Of a stretch of 64,000 nt of DNA, positions 26,776 through 35,818 are shown in pieces. Origin of the DNA: Dyadobacter sp. CY312 (lineage in GTDB: Bacteria; Bacteroidota; Bacteroidia; Cytophagales; Spirosomataceae); NCBI RefSeq assembly GCF_021390535.1, contig NZ_JAJUXG010000005.1, positions 62,001 through 126,000 on the forward strand, given 5' to 3'. The translations under genes were made by a program, and so were the position numbers. Each line of letters begins with the position of its first letter. The first letter of the stretch is position 1. The notes under the pieces are model-generated. The model searched no databases. It saw only the letters and a list, made by a program, of their open reading frames with translations, and was not told the origin of the DNA.

Positions 26776-28581
26776 ATGACACCAAACCACCGCTCCAAAA
26801 GTTTTTTTACCACGCTTCTATTTTCTCTTTTAAGTTTTGCAGTATTCGGCGGGAAGGGCAGTACGGTAAAATTTACTGTGAGTATGGAAAATCCAGAGCA
26901 GCAAATTTTCCATGTGGTAATGGAGTTTGAAGCGAAGCAAACCTCAGATGCAGTTTTGAAAATGCCCATGTGGTCGCCGGGATATTATCAGCTCATGGAT
27001 TATGCCGAAAAGCTCGATAATCTTGTCGCAACAGATGCAAATAACAAGATTTTGCAATGGGAGAAAAAAGGTAAAAACAGCTGGATTATCCGGAATGCAA
27101 AGTCAAAAAATATCCGTGTTGAATATGATATAAAAGCGGATCGCCAATTTGTAGCAAACAGCTTTCTGGATGAAGAACATGGATACATTGTGCCCACCAG
27201 TGTTTTCCTTCACCTGGACGGAGAAATAAAACGGGATGCAAAAGTGACGGTTAACCCTGCAAAAAACTGGGAAGATGTCGCAACTGGTCTGGACGTTGCA
27301 GATGCTTCCAAACACATCTTCACCGCCACTGATTTTGACGTCCTTTACGACAGCCCCATTTTGATAGGTAATCTGGAAGAGTTGCCTGCATTCGAAGTAA
27401 ATGGTATTCCGCACCGTTTTATTGGATACAAGATAGGCGAATTCGATAGAGGGAAATTGATGCAGGACATCAAAAAGGTCGTTGAACAGGCTTCCGGTCT
27501 GATCGGTCATATTCCTTATAAACACTATACTTTTCTGGCGATAGGTCCGGGCAGAGGCGGTATTGAACATCTGAATTCCACCACGATCAGTTTTGAAGGT
27601 TCGGAGGTGAACAGCGAACAGGGACGCATTCGTATGCTTAGTTTTATCGCTCACGAATATTTTCATCACTACAACGTGAAACGGATAAGACCAATAGAAT
27701 TGGGACCTTTCGACTATGACAAAGGCAATAAAACCAATATGCTCTGGGTGTCGGAAGGACTCACGGTTTACTACGAATACATCATCCTAAACCGTGGTGG
27801 AATGATGTCACGTGAGCAGGTTCTGGATACGTTTAAAGGCAGCATCAAATCGTATGAAACCCAGCCCGGACGTCTGTTTCAGTCACTTGCACAGGCTAGT
27901 GCCGAAACCTGGTCTGACGGTCCGTTTGGCAGGACGGAAGATGAGTTCAATAAAACGATTTCCTATTATGCCAAAGGGCCTGTTGTAGGATTGATTCTCG
28001 ATTTCCTGATCAGACATGAGACGGGAAATAAAAAGTCGCTGGACGACGTGATGCGTACGCTTTACAACAAATATTATATCAAGGAAAACCGGGGTTTTAC
28101 CGAAGCAGAATTGAAACAGGTTTGTGAAAACATAGCAGGCGTTTCCCTCAATGAATTCTTTGATTACATCTACACAACCCAAGAGCTCGATTACAAGAAA
28201 TACTTCAATTATGCCGGTCTGGATATAGATATAAATCCAGTTGAAGTTCCGGGAGCATATCTTGGAATTAATACAAAAATGAACGGTGACAGTCTTGTGA
28301 TTACATCCGTAGATTACGATTCGCCGGCATGGAAAGCGGGTGTGAGAAAGGGGGGCATTGTCCTAAACGTAAATGGAACTACGCCTTCTCAAAACAGTAT
28401 AGGGGCCATTATTCCCGACAAAAAAGCCGGAGATATTCTGGTTCTTGATATACTTAAATCAGGTGTATCCAAACCAACAACAATTGCGCTGGGGACGAAA
28501 TTGCAGCGATCATTCGACATCAAACCCGTGAAAAATCCAACGGAATTGCAGTCGGCGATTTTGAATAACTGGTGTAGGTAA
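26776..28581 (+). CDS. M61 family metallopeptidase with PDZ domain
   Basis: A 601-residue exported protein (signal around residues 8-25, FFTTLLFSLLSFAVFG). An N-terminal beta domain has 'MPMWSPGYYQLMDYA'. The zinc motif is HEYFH (His293, His297) in 'FIAHEYFHHYNVKRIRP', with the distal Glu in 'LWVSEGLTVYYEY'. A C-terminal PDZ domain runs over about residues 490-590 ('YLGINTKM', 'VDYDSPAWKAGVRKGG'). M61 enzymes are glycyl-aminopeptidase-like and found in the envelope of Bacteroidota. It stands alone. Confidence 0.9.
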   Translation: MTPNHRSKSFFTTLLFSLLSFAVFGGKGSTVKFTVSMENPEQQIFHVVMEFEAKQTSDAVLKMPMWSPGYYQLMDYAEKLDNLVATDANNKILQWEKKGKNSWIIRNAKSKNIRVEYDIKADRQFVANSFLDEEHGYIVPTSVFLHLDGEIKRDAKVTVNPAKNWEDVATGLDVADASKHIFTATDFDVLYDSPILIGNLEELPAFEVNGIPHRFIGYKIGEFDRGKLMQDIKKVVEQASGLIGHIPYKHYTFLAIGPGRGGIEHLNSTTISFEGSEVNSEQGRIRMLSFIAHEYFHHYNVKRIRPIELGPFDYDKGNKTNMLWVSEGLTVYYEYIILNRGGMMSREQVLDTFKGSIKSYETQPGRLFQSLAQASAETWSDGPFGRTEDEFNKTISYYAKGPVVGLILDFLIRHETGNKKSLDDVMRTLYNKYYIKENRGFTEAELKQVCENIAGVSLNEFFDYIYTTQELDYKKYFNYAGLDIDINPVEVPGAYLGINTKMNGDSLVITSVDYDSPAWKAGVRKGGIVLNVNGTTPSQNSIGAIIPDKKAGDILVLDILKSGVSKPTTIALGTKLQRSFDIKPVKNPTELQSAILNNWCR

Positions 28582-28749
28582 CCTGCCTGATTTCACGGAA
28601 GTGTGAGTGGCAGAAAAGTATATTTTTAATATATAATAAAATTTTATATAAAATTTAAATTAAAGCGCCAAAAAGTAATTGTAATTACCTAATATTACTA
28701 CGAATAACGGACTATTTTCTGCTCACAACTTATTCGTTCCTGAATTCAA

Positions 28750-29367
28750 TTGAAAAAGCTGCTCATCATCAATTTTACACTTTTGTTGTTGGTTATAGCC
28801 GCAATAATATTCCCTGATGTTTATATGTATGGTTTCTCATCCAGCAATTTGAGTTACAGTCTCACAAGAGAGGGATGGAAAATACTTGCTGGCGTTATCC
28901 TTTCAGGCGTGGTTACTTCTTTTCTTCTGGGGATTCCACGCATTGGAATGGGTGTATATTTAGTACGGGTGCTAAGAGCCAATTCATTAGTAACTTCTCT
29001 TTTTTTGATTTTTATCGTCTATCATGCCAGTGTGGCAGTATTGGAATTCCAAAAGCAGTATGAATCACTGGTCTTGGAATATAAAACTAAGGCCGAATCG
29101 GATATAAAGAATGGGATGATTGTTTACGAACACGGAGGAGGTATGGCAATACCTATGGATTCCTCTTCGGAATTAAGATATAAAAAGATGGATAGCATCA
29201 GGGCGATTTATGGAGTAGAATATAGGAATATATGTGTATCCTGGCCTGCATTTGAAAAAGCGCAATCCCGATATTACGCTTTTACCAAACCCTATCTTGA
29301 TAAAAGAAATGGAATAGGTTGGGAGGAAAGAATGGAAAAACAAATATTGGAGATAAGTAATAACTAA
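28750..29367 (+). CDS. Hypothetical membrane protein, TTG start
   Basis: A 205-residue protein with three hydrophobic segments in its first 110 residues (LLIINFTLLLLVIAAIIF; ILAGVILSGVVTSFLLG; LVTSLFLIFIVYHASVAVL) and a polar C-terminal half with a coiled-coil-like stretch ('QKQYESLVLEYKTKAESD') and 'WPAFEKAQSRYYAFTKPYLD'. There is no ATG near the start. TTG at 28750 gives the natural M-K-K-L beginning. I do not recognise a family. It ends just before a hairpin shared with the convergent VOC gene. Confidence 0.6.
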   Translation: MKKLLIINFTLLLLVIAAIIFPDVYMYGFSSSNLSYSLTREGWKILAGVILSGVVTSFLLGIPRIGMGVYLVRVLRANSLVTSLFLIFIVYHASVAVLEFQKQYESLVLEYKTKAESDIKNGMIVYEHGGGMAIPMDSSSELRYKKMDSIRAIYGVEYRNICVSWPAFEKAQSRYYAFTKPYLDKRNGIGWEERMEKQILEISNN

Positions 29368-29434
29368 AACTTAGAATTCTTTCACTCGTTATTATTTATC
29401 CCAACAGCAAGCCAGGCATAAGTTAACAAATAAT

Positions 29435-29480
29435 AGCCCGGCAATCAGTGTCTTCAATTTGCAATACAGATTGCCGGGTT
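29435..29480. terminator. Hairpin between convergent genes
   Basis: AGCCCGGCAATC and GATTGCCGGGTT pair over 12 bases (one G-U) around a 22-base loop. It sits between the stops of the membrane-protein gene (29367) and the VOC gene (29498), so it can end transcription from both sides. Confidence 0.65.
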
Positions 29481-29497
29481 ATGGATAAGGGCAGTTA

Positions 29498-29890
29498 TCA
29501 CGCTATCGCCGTACATATCTCTATCAGAAATCCATCCGGATCGCTGACATAAGCTACTGTTTGCCCCCAGGGTTTTGTCTTTGGTTTTTCTACAAGTGTT
29601 GCTCCTGCTTTAAGAGCATTGTACACGGTGTTTTCTACATCGTCCGTCACAAATCCGATTTCCATTCCAAATGGCTGCCTATCAACAGAACTTTCAATAA
29701 AACCTTTCGAGAGATTGGACTTGGCAAGATCCACAGAAGCAAAAGCCAGCGAAGTTACACCAGTTACCAGTTCTGCGTAATCGTTATCGGGTGTCACAAA
29801 TTTTCTTTCAAATCCGAACGCCTGTTCGTAAAAAGTTATGGTGCTTGTTACATCGCGTACATAGAGTATCGTGTATGAGAATTTAATCAT
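29498..29890 (-). CDS. VOC family (glyoxalase/bleomycin-resistance-like) protein
   Basis: A 130-residue protein with the two beta-alpha-beta-beta-beta units of the vicinal-oxygen-chelate fold: 'YTILYVRDVTSTITFYEQAF' at the start and 'TKPWGQTVAYVSDPDGFLIEI' at the end. Metal ligands such as the Glu in the last strand (FLIEIC) are present. The substrate is not predictable. Start ATG at 29890. Confidence 0.85.
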   Translation of the reverse strand: MIKFSYTILYVRDVTSTITFYEQAFGFERKFVTPDNDYAELVTGVTSLAFASVDLAKSNLSKGFIESSVDRQPFGMEIGFVTDDVENTVYNALKAGATLVEKPKTKPWGQTVAYVSDPDGFLIEICTAIA

Positions 29891-30195
29891 GGCTTTTGGT
29901 TTTAAAATGAAGAATCACGTCGCTTTTGGCTGACAAATGTAATCGTTGCTTTATTAACAACACCAGATGTGATGGCCTAAACATATTTTTAATTTCACAT
30001 CCGTACAACCATTCCGGAAAGTGAAGGCTCTTTGTGTTAAATCTGTACTGAAAGCGGCGAACAAAGAGCGAAACCAGGTGCAAACTTCTACTCTAAAAGT
30101 CTAATAGAACATTGTAGATAAATATATTAATATTTTATATCGGTTACATACCATGGAATTGACTTGCCCGTTCTTAGAAAAACCAACTTTTATTT
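29891..30195. other. 305-bp gap between divergent VOC and TonB-receptor genes
   Basis: The right half is very AT-rich (TATATTAATATTTTATATCG near 30120-30140). It should contain promoters for both genes, but I could not assign a TTG/TAnnTTTG pair with confidence and see no gene. Confidence 0.4.
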
Positions 30196-32592
30196 ATGCG
30201 TAATACTCTCCCTTTGTTAGTGTTTTTCATGTTAGTTTCAGTTTGCATCCATGGGCAGGACCGTGTTACCATCAGCGGTTTTGTGAGGGAAAAGGGGAGC
30301 AGAGAACTGCTTCCTGGCGTGAATGTCTACATCGAAAATTCCAATTATGGTACCGTCAGCAATACCTACGGGTTTTATTCACTCACCATTCCTCCATCCG
30401 ATTCGATAACCATTTCCTTTTCCTTTGTGGGTTATGACCGGCAAAATATCAGAGTTTCCACGAAGGAAAGCAGAGAATTGAGTCTGGAATTGGCGGCCGT
30501 GAACCAATTGGAAGAGGTGACGGTAAAAGGCAATCGGCAAAATGAGAAGGTGAGTGAGTCTGCTCAGATGAGCCAGATTGAAGTACCCATTTCGCAAATC
30601 AAAAAGATTCCTGCATTTTTTGGGGAAAAGGATGTCATCAGGGTTTTACAGCTCATGCCGGGGGTACAAAAAGGAACCGAGGGACAAACCGGATTGTATG
30701 TTCGTGGCGGTGGACCCGATCAGAACCTGATCATCCTGGATGATGCCGTTGTGTATAATGCCAGTCATCTTTTCGGCTTTTTCTCCGTTTTTAATGGCGA
30801 CGCTTTAAAGAGTGTCGAGTTGACCAAAGGTGGTTTTCCTGCCCGTTATGGTGGCAGACTTTCTTCCGTTGTAGAAATGAATATGAAGGAGGGTAGTAAA
30901 GAAAAACTACACGGCGAAGGTGGAATCGGGCTGATTTCGTCGCGTCTCACGCTGGAAGGCCCATTGGCAAAGAAAAAATCTTCTTTCCTTATCTCCGGCA
31001 GAAGAACTTATATTGATGTGCTGGCAGCTCCGCTGATCGCCCAGCAACAAACCAGTTATAGCAGCAAGGTGAAACCTGGCTACTATTTTTATGATCTCAA
31101 TGCAAAGGTGAACTACGATTTTGGGCCAAAAAATAAAGTTTACCTGAGCGGATATTTTGGTCGTGATAAATTTCAGGTGAAAGAAACCGACAAACAAAGC
31201 GTAATGAAATCCGGGCTGAATTGGGGCAACGCCACGGCAACTTTACGCTGGAATCATCTGATCAGTCAAAAGCTGTTCGTGAACACATCGTTTATATACA
31301 GCCGTTTTAATTTTAACATTTTCTCTGAGGAAAAAGAACTTGCAACAGGGAATAAATCGGATGATTTTAGTTTGAAATACAACAGTTTGATCCGTGATCT
31401 GAGCCTTAAAACGGATTTTGATTTTTATCCAAATCCGAAACATGCTATAAGGTTCGGAGCGCAGGTAACCTCACACCGCTTTGTCCCTTCGGCTCTTGCG
31501 CTAGCCGGTGAATTTTCTTTTGATGATATTGAAATTCAGGCAAAACCGATTCACTCTACGGAGGCGGGTATTTATCTGGAAGATACTTACCAACCTTTTG
31601 AAGCCCTTAAAATGAATGCTGGATTCAGACTGAGTGCTTTCCAGACTCCCGCAAAAACTTATATCAGACCAGAGCCCCGATTCTCGGCAGCCCTGAAATT
31701 GGCCAAAGATTTTTCTGTAAAAGCTTCGTATGCCAAAATGAACCAATATGTGCATTTGCTGAGCAATACAGGATTAGGATTACCCACCGATCTTTGGGTG
31801 CCGACAACGAACCGGATCGCTCCGCAGCAGTCGAGCCAGGTCGCTGTTGGACTTGCCAAGGATTTGCCCAAGCCCGGTTTGGCGGTAACCCTGGAAGGTT
31901 ATTACAAACACATGAACAACATCATCAGCTACAAAGAAGGCTCGTCGTTTATTAGTCTGGATGGTGCAAATGCGAACGAATTGAATTGGGAAGACAACGT
32001 GACGGCTGGCAAAGGCTGGTCGTACGGTGCCGAATTTATGGTTCAGAAAAAAACGGGAAAATTGTCGGGGTGGATCGGATATACACTTTCCTGGACGCAA
32101 TGGAAGTTTCCGGAACTGAATTTTGGTGAAACCTTTTACCCTCGTTATGATCGCCGGAACGATCTTTCCATTGTCGGGATTTATGACATCAGCAAACGCA
32201 TTACTTTATCAGCAACCTGGGTTTATGGTACCGGAAACGCCCTTACCTTACCCGTTGCCAAGTTCAGCACTTTCCGGGAACGCTATATGCCCGGCGGTTC
32301 GGATTATTACTACAATAATGGAAACACTACGACAGAGTACGGGAAAAAGAATTCTTTTCGTGCCGAGGCTTACCACCGAATGGACGTAGCCATTCAGTTT
32401 CATAAAAAGAAAAAGTGGGGAGAAAGAACTTGGGAATTCGGACTTTACAACGCCTACAATCGTAAGAATCCGTTCTTTTATAATATTGATAATAAGGAAG
32501 ATAAAAACAATCCGAATGTGAGGGTGAATGTCCTGACGCGGTATTCGCTGTTTCCGGTACTGCCTTCATTTAGCTACAATTTCAAGTTTTAA
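30196..32592 (+). CDS. TonB-dependent receptor partnered with a DUF4249 lipoprotein
   Basis: A 798-residue receptor. It has a signal peptide (LLVFFMLVSVCIHGQ), a carboxypeptidase-like regulatory domain (residues 24-105, with 'LPGVNVYIENSNYGTVS'), and a plug with VLQLMPGVQKGTEGQTG and LYVRGGGPDQNLIILDD. 'HLFGFFSVFNGDALKSV' is specific to receptors that pair with DUF4249 lipoproteins. The barrel ends in an aromatic residue (PSFSYNFKF). It is the larger partner of the gene that follows 40 bases later. The ligand is unknown; no regulator or enzyme is nearby to suggest one. Confidence 0.9.
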   Translation: MRNTLPLLVFFMLVSVCIHGQDRVTISGFVREKGSRELLPGVNVYIENSNYGTVSNTYGFYSLTIPPSDSITISFSFVGYDRQNIRVSTKESRELSLELAAVNQLEEVTVKGNRQNEKVSESAQMSQIEVPISQIKKIPAFFGEKDVIRVLQLMPGVQKGTEGQTGLYVRGGGPDQNLIILDDAVVYNASHLFGFFSVFNGDALKSVELTKGGFPARYGGRLSSVVEMNMKEGSKEKLHGEGGIGLISSRLTLEGPLAKKKSSFLISGRRTYIDVLAAPLIAQQQTSYSSKVKPGYYFYDLNAKVNYDFGPKNKVYLSGYFGRDKFQVKETDKQSVMKSGLNWGNATATLRWNHLISQKLFVNTSFIYSRFNFNIFSEEKELATGNKSDDFSLKYNSLIRDLSLKTDFDFYPNPKHAIRFGAQVTSHRFVPSALALAGEFSFDDIEIQAKPIHSTEAGIYLEDTYQPFEALKMNAGFRLSAFQTPAKTYIRPEPRFSAALKLAKDFSVKASYAKMNQYVHLLSNTGLGLPTDLWVPTTNRIAPQQSSQVAVGLAKDLPKPGLAVTLEGYYKHMNNIISYKEGSSFISLDGANANELNWEDNVTAGKGWSYGAEFMVQKKTGKLSGWIGYTLSWTQWKFPELNFGETFYPRYDRRNDLSIVGIYDISKRITLSATWVYGTGNALTLPVAKFSTFRERYMPGGSDYYYNNGNTTTEYGKKNSFRAEAYHRMDVAIQFHKKKKWGERTWEFGLYNAYNRKNPFFYNIDNKEDKNNPNVRVNVLTRYSLFPVLPSFSYNFKF

Positions 32593-32632
32593 TCGGATTA
32601 AAACTTCTTCCAACAGATTTAACTTTAATAGA

Positions 32633-33562
32633 ATGAATAAGATATTATATTTTCTGATTTGCTCATTGCTGCTTTGCAGTTGCGAAAGTATGGTCAACGA
32701 TCTTGATCAGGACAAACTTCCGAAGACTGAATCCAAACTTGTGGTGGAGTGCTACATATCGCCACAATCAGAGATCATCATGGTTCAGCTTACGGAATCT
32801 CAACCACTTTTTGGACCTTCAACCTATGTTCCGGTCTATATTGCAAATGCAACCGTTACCTTGTCTGGAGAAAATGGAGCCATTGTGATTCCCTATGTCG
32901 ATTCGACCTTTACATATCGGATCAGCAGCGATAAGTTTAAAATAGAAGCCGGCAAAAAGTACAATCTGGTGGTGACGGATGGCGCACGGACAGTGAGGGC
33001 AAGCTGTATTGTTCCATTGAAAAAAGCCGAGATCAAAAGTTATGCGATTGACACCGTTTTTGGTTACAGGTATGACGGCGACACGGTTGCAAGAATAAAA
33101 ATGTCGTGGTATGATATAAAAGGAGAATCGAATTATTATACCCTTCGGGGCTATGCAGAAACCGAGCTCACCGCCCCGTATTATGACAGCGAGACAGGAG
33201 GTAGCAAGCCACAACGGGTAGCTTCAAAAACAATGCTGGATTACACGCATCAGGATTTTTTGGTGAGCGATACCAATCTTGATGGAATCACTTTTGAGGC
33301 ACCCGCTTATTATGTACAGCTGCCAACCAAATTCAGCTTCCCTTACAAAGACCAGATGATTTATTCTGACCCTCGTTTTAAAGCGGTGCAGTTCGAAATA
33401 CTGAATCTGGACGAGCACTATTATCGTTTTTACAAGTCGTTGAAAGACCATGGCAACGCAGACAATCCGTTTGTGGAACCAGCATTGGTATATACCAACA
33501 TTGAAGGAGGTTTAGGCTGTTTCGCGTCCTACAATGCTGGAATTTATCTGGTAAAACCTTGA
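32633..33562 (+). CDS. DUF4249 lipoprotein, receptor partner
   Basis: A 309-residue lipoprotein (LICSLLLCSCESMV, lipidated Cys18 region). The N-terminal 'ESKLVVECYISPQSEIIMVQL' and 'YVPVYIANATVTLSGENG' strands are diagnostic of DUF4249 proteins, which regularly follow a TonB receptor gene of the type encoded just upstream. The two probably form one outer-membrane uptake pair, the lipoprotein covering or assisting the receptor. What is carried is not known. Confidence 0.9.
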   Translation: MNKILYFLICSLLLCSCESMVNDLDQDKLPKTESKLVVECYISPQSEIIMVQLTESQPLFGPSTYVPVYIANATVTLSGENGAIVIPYVDSTFTYRISSDKFKIEAGKKYNLVVTDGARTVRASCIVPLKKAEIKSYAIDTVFGYRYDGDTVARIKMSWYDIKGESNYYTLRGYAETELTAPYYDSETGGSKPQRVASKTMLDYTHQDFLVSDTNLDGITFEAPAYYVQLPTKFSFPYKDQMIYSDPRFKAVQFEILNLDEHYYRFYKSLKDHGNADNPFVEPALVYTNIEGGLGCFASYNAGIYLVKP

Positions 33563-33704
33563 AATGAAAAAGCTTGTAGAATGGGAATATGCTTGTAGTG
33601 AACAGGCTAAGAGAATTTGTGACAGAGCGTAAAAAAAATCTTATAGAAAAAAGTGTCCTTTTGTATAATATTGCCGTCCATAGAATATCACAAAAACACT
33701 TGTT

Positions 33705-34295
33705 ATGAAAAATTACTTATTCTCCTTTGCATTGGTATTAGGTTTCCTCGCTTTTTCTGCCGGATCATTCGCTCAGGGACTGTCGGTTGAAAGCTTGCTG
33801 GATAAAGCGGTTTCCCTTTCCACGAAAGGAGACAAAACCGGTACAGCAGAAGCATTGACGCAGAGCTCCGCAGCTTTGGAAAAGGAGGCAAACAGCTCCG
33901 GCGGCGATCTTAAATCAAAATTGCTGGGTCAGGCTGGAAATCTTAAATCCCTGATACCGTTGGCGTCTACTGGTAAACTTTCATCCGGCATATTGGGAAA
34001 AGCGGTGAATGCTGTGAAGATGCTTCTTGGAGCTAACAGAATCAGCAGTTTACTGGGAAAAGGTGAATCCGGATTGTTGGGAAATGCTGCCAGTCTTACA
34101 AGCAATTTGGGACTGATCAAGGCTGGGTCTTCCATTCTCGGCGCAAGTTCTCAAAGCCAGTTGGGCGGTTTGCTTGGTGAAGCTACAAAAAGCGTAGCAG
34201 GACTTAACAAAGGTGGTGTTGCCGGAAAGGTGGCTGCCGCTGCTGCAAACAAACAGCTTGGTGGAATAGTTAAGCTGGTAGGTTCAGCGCTCTAA
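33705..34295 (+). CDS. Exported Gly/Leu/Ser-rich protein of unknown function
   Basis: A 196-residue protein with a signal peptide (LVLGFLAFSAGSFAQ). The mature part is built of repeated small-residue helices, with many 'LLG', 'GLLG' and 'SLL' strings (SGILGKAVNAVKMLLGANR; SGLLGNAASLTSNLGL; GGLLGEATKSVAGLNKGG). No cysteines or catalytic motifs are seen. The periodic Leu/Gly pattern suggests amphipathic helices that could sit on a membrane or self-assemble. I do not recognise the family. A perfect hairpin terminator follows it. Confidence 0.65.
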   Translation: MKNYLFSFALVLGFLAFSAGSFAQGLSVESLLDKAVSLSTKGDKTGTAEALTQSSAALEKEANSSGGDLKSKLLGQAGNLKSLIPLASTGKLSSGILGKAVNAVKMLLGANRISSLLGKGESGLLGNAASLTSNLGLIKAGSSILGASSQSQLGGLLGEATKSVAGLNKGGVAGKVAAAAANKQLGGIVKLVGSAL

Positions 34296-34316
34296 TCAGC
34301 GACTGGATTTAGTCAG

Positions 34317-34359
34317 AAATTTCAGGGGTTGTTTTCGTTGAAGGCAACCCCTGAAATTT
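34317..34359. terminator. Strong bidirectional terminator
   Basis: AAATTTCAGGGGTTG and CAACCCCTGAAATTT pair perfectly over 15 bases around a 13-base loop, with T-runs at both ends when read from either side. It separates the exported-protein gene (stop 34295) from the convergent 56-residue gene (stop 34382). Confidence 0.85.
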
Positions 34360-34381
34360 TACTTTGGGGATTGAACCCGTT

Positions 34382-34552
34382 TTAAACTTGGGGCTCGGAA
34401 ACAGGCTTAGTGTTAGATTTCAGTGATTCCAAATGTTTACGTTTTTCTTTGTCAATACGAATAAAATCGCTGATTGCCTCTTTTTGCTCTACTGTTAAAG
34501 GTTTGCCGTTTATTTCAAAATCGACACCTTTTGGTTCTTTGATATATCCCAT
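34382..34552 (-). CDS. Small 56-residue protein, partner of the GNAT-like gene
   Basis: The start MGYIKEPKGVDFEINGKPLT is preferred: its ATG at 34552 comes four bases after the upstream stop. An ATG ten codons earlier would overlap that gene. The protein is small and charged, and its C-terminal half is helical ('LTVEQKEAISDFIRIDKEKR'). I recall many closely similar MGYxKEPxGVDF proteins in Bacteroidota, several next to GNAT-like genes like the one here. The close coupling suggests that they work together, perhaps as a toxin/antitoxin-like pair, but no function is established. Confidence 0.65.
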   Translation of the reverse strand: MGYIKEPKGVDFEINGKPLTVEQKEAISDFIRIDKEKRKHLESLKSNTKPVSEPQV

Positions 34553-34556
34553 CTGA

Positions 34557-35084
34557 TCAATTTTTAAAGTACTTGTCAACAAGAATGCTGGCTGTGATCG
34601 TGTTAATCATCATTAATTGCCCTCCGAATGGAATTGCATTCAAGGTCTTAATATAATGCTCCATGAGCCTGGTTTTAGCTGTAAAAGAAACGTACCCATC
34701 AAAACCTTGTCGAAATGAGACCTTACATGCAAAGGCAACCAGATTTCCTGCAACACCTTCATACAATTTATTTTGCCCAAGATTAAAAGGTGCGTTTTCT
34801 AACAAGTCCATATAGACATGGTCCTCATTAATTGTAAAACTTATCAGGCCTTGAATTATGTTAGGGTTATTGACAATCGTAATCTTATAAACTTCTTTTG
34901 TGCTGTCGTCTAATTCTTTCTTCCAATTAAATTTCCAACCATTCTTTTTGCTAATTTGTTTTACGTCTGTCCTTGTTAACCTTGAAACTTCGGTTTGAAA
35001 ACTATCGCCAGATATGACGTTTCTGATTGAATTTGTCAGAAAGTCAACCTCAAAATCGAGCTGTCTGTTTTTTAATTTGTTCAC
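34557..35084 (-). CDS. GNAT-like acetyltransferase fold protein
   Basis: A 175-residue protein without signal or membrane segment. 'IQGLISFTINEDHVYMDLLENAPFN' is a GNAT-like central strand region, and 'GVAGNLVAFACKVSFRQGFDGYVSFTAKT' looks like the acetyl-CoA-binding loop and helix with the following strand. An LMEHYIKTLNAIPFG segment is the usual helix before the last strand. The canonical [RQ]-x-x-G-x-[GA] loop is not clear, so activity is uncertain. It is followed four bases later by the 56-residue gene. Confidence 0.6.
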   Translation of the reverse strand: MNKLKNRQLDFEVDFLTNSIRNVISGDSFQTEVSRLTRTDVKQISKKNGWKFNWKKELDDSTKEVYKITIVNNPNIIQGLISFTINEDHVYMDLLENAPFNLGQNKLYEGVAGNLVAFACKVSFRQGFDGYVSFTAKTRLMEHYIKTLNAIPFGGQLMMINTITASILVDKYFKN

Positions 35085-35117
35085 CTTACGAATTTACAAA
35101 AAATCAACCACAACTGG

Positions 35118-35801
35118 TTAAAAATTCAACATCCCCGCAACCTCCTCCGCATACATATTTCCAACAGGAACAACGTACGTTCCCAGATGCAATTGCTGTT
35201 TTTCGATCTTCGTGACTTTGTCTTTGGCAATGATAAATGAACGGTGAACACGTACAAAACCTGGCTGAGGCAACATGGCAAGCGTTTCGGCCATGGTGAG
35301 CCGGGTTAATATCTTTCTGTCGGGCAGTGCGAATGTCATATAGTTTCCAGCACTTTCGACAAACAGGATCTCCTGCGGATCTACACGAATTTTTTCATAT
35401 CCTGATTTAAGGAAAAGAGGGGCAGATTGCCTGGTTGTGGCTTGCAGTTCAAGTATTGATTTTGCTTTCTCGCAAGCTTTTTGAAATCGTTCGGATGAAA
35501 ATGGTTTAAGCAAATAATCGATTGCTTCCAGTTCGTAACTTTTAACAGCATGCTCGGAGTACGCCGTTGTGAAAATGACAAGTGGCTTTTGCGTCAGCAA
35601 TTGGTAGAATTCTATTCCTGAAATATCGGGCATTTTTATATCCAGAAACAAAAGATCAACCTGCTGTTTGTCAAGATAATCCTTTGCTTCAAACGCATTG
35701 ACAAACACAGCCTGTAAGTTCAGAAACGGCACTTTTTGTACTAGTGACCTGATGATTTCAAGTGCAACAGGTTCGTCGTCAATGGCAATGGCATTTATCA
35801 T
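35118..35801 (-). CDS. LytTR-family response regulator (second pair)
   Basis: A 227-residue regulator with receiver residues DDEP, phospho-acceptor Asp54 in LLFLDIKMPDISG and Lys in YLLKPFSSERF. The LytTR domain follows, with LFVESAGNYMTF and FVRVHRSFIIAKD. It forms an operon with the kinase gene upstream (17-base gap) and shares the arrangement of the pair at 13548-15705, but the gene order is reversed (kinase first). Targets are unknown. Confidence 0.9.
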   Translation of the reverse strand: MINAIAIDDEPVALEIIRSLVQKVPFLNLQAVFVNAFEAKDYLDKQQVDLLFLDIKMPDISGIEFYQLLTQKPLVIFTTAYSEHAVKSYELEAIDYLLKPFSSERFQKACEKAKSILELQATTRQSAPLFLKSGYEKIRVDPQEILFVESAGNYMTFALPDRKILTRLTMAETLAMLPQPGFVRVHRSFIIAKDKVTKIEKQQLHLGTYVVPVGNMYAEEVAGMLNF

Positions 35802-35818
35802 ATTATTTCGCGGATTGC

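Noticed and set aside
34553..34582. Earlier ATG for the 56-residue gene
   Set aside because: It would overlap the GNAT-like gene, and similarity to relatives begins at MGYIKEP.
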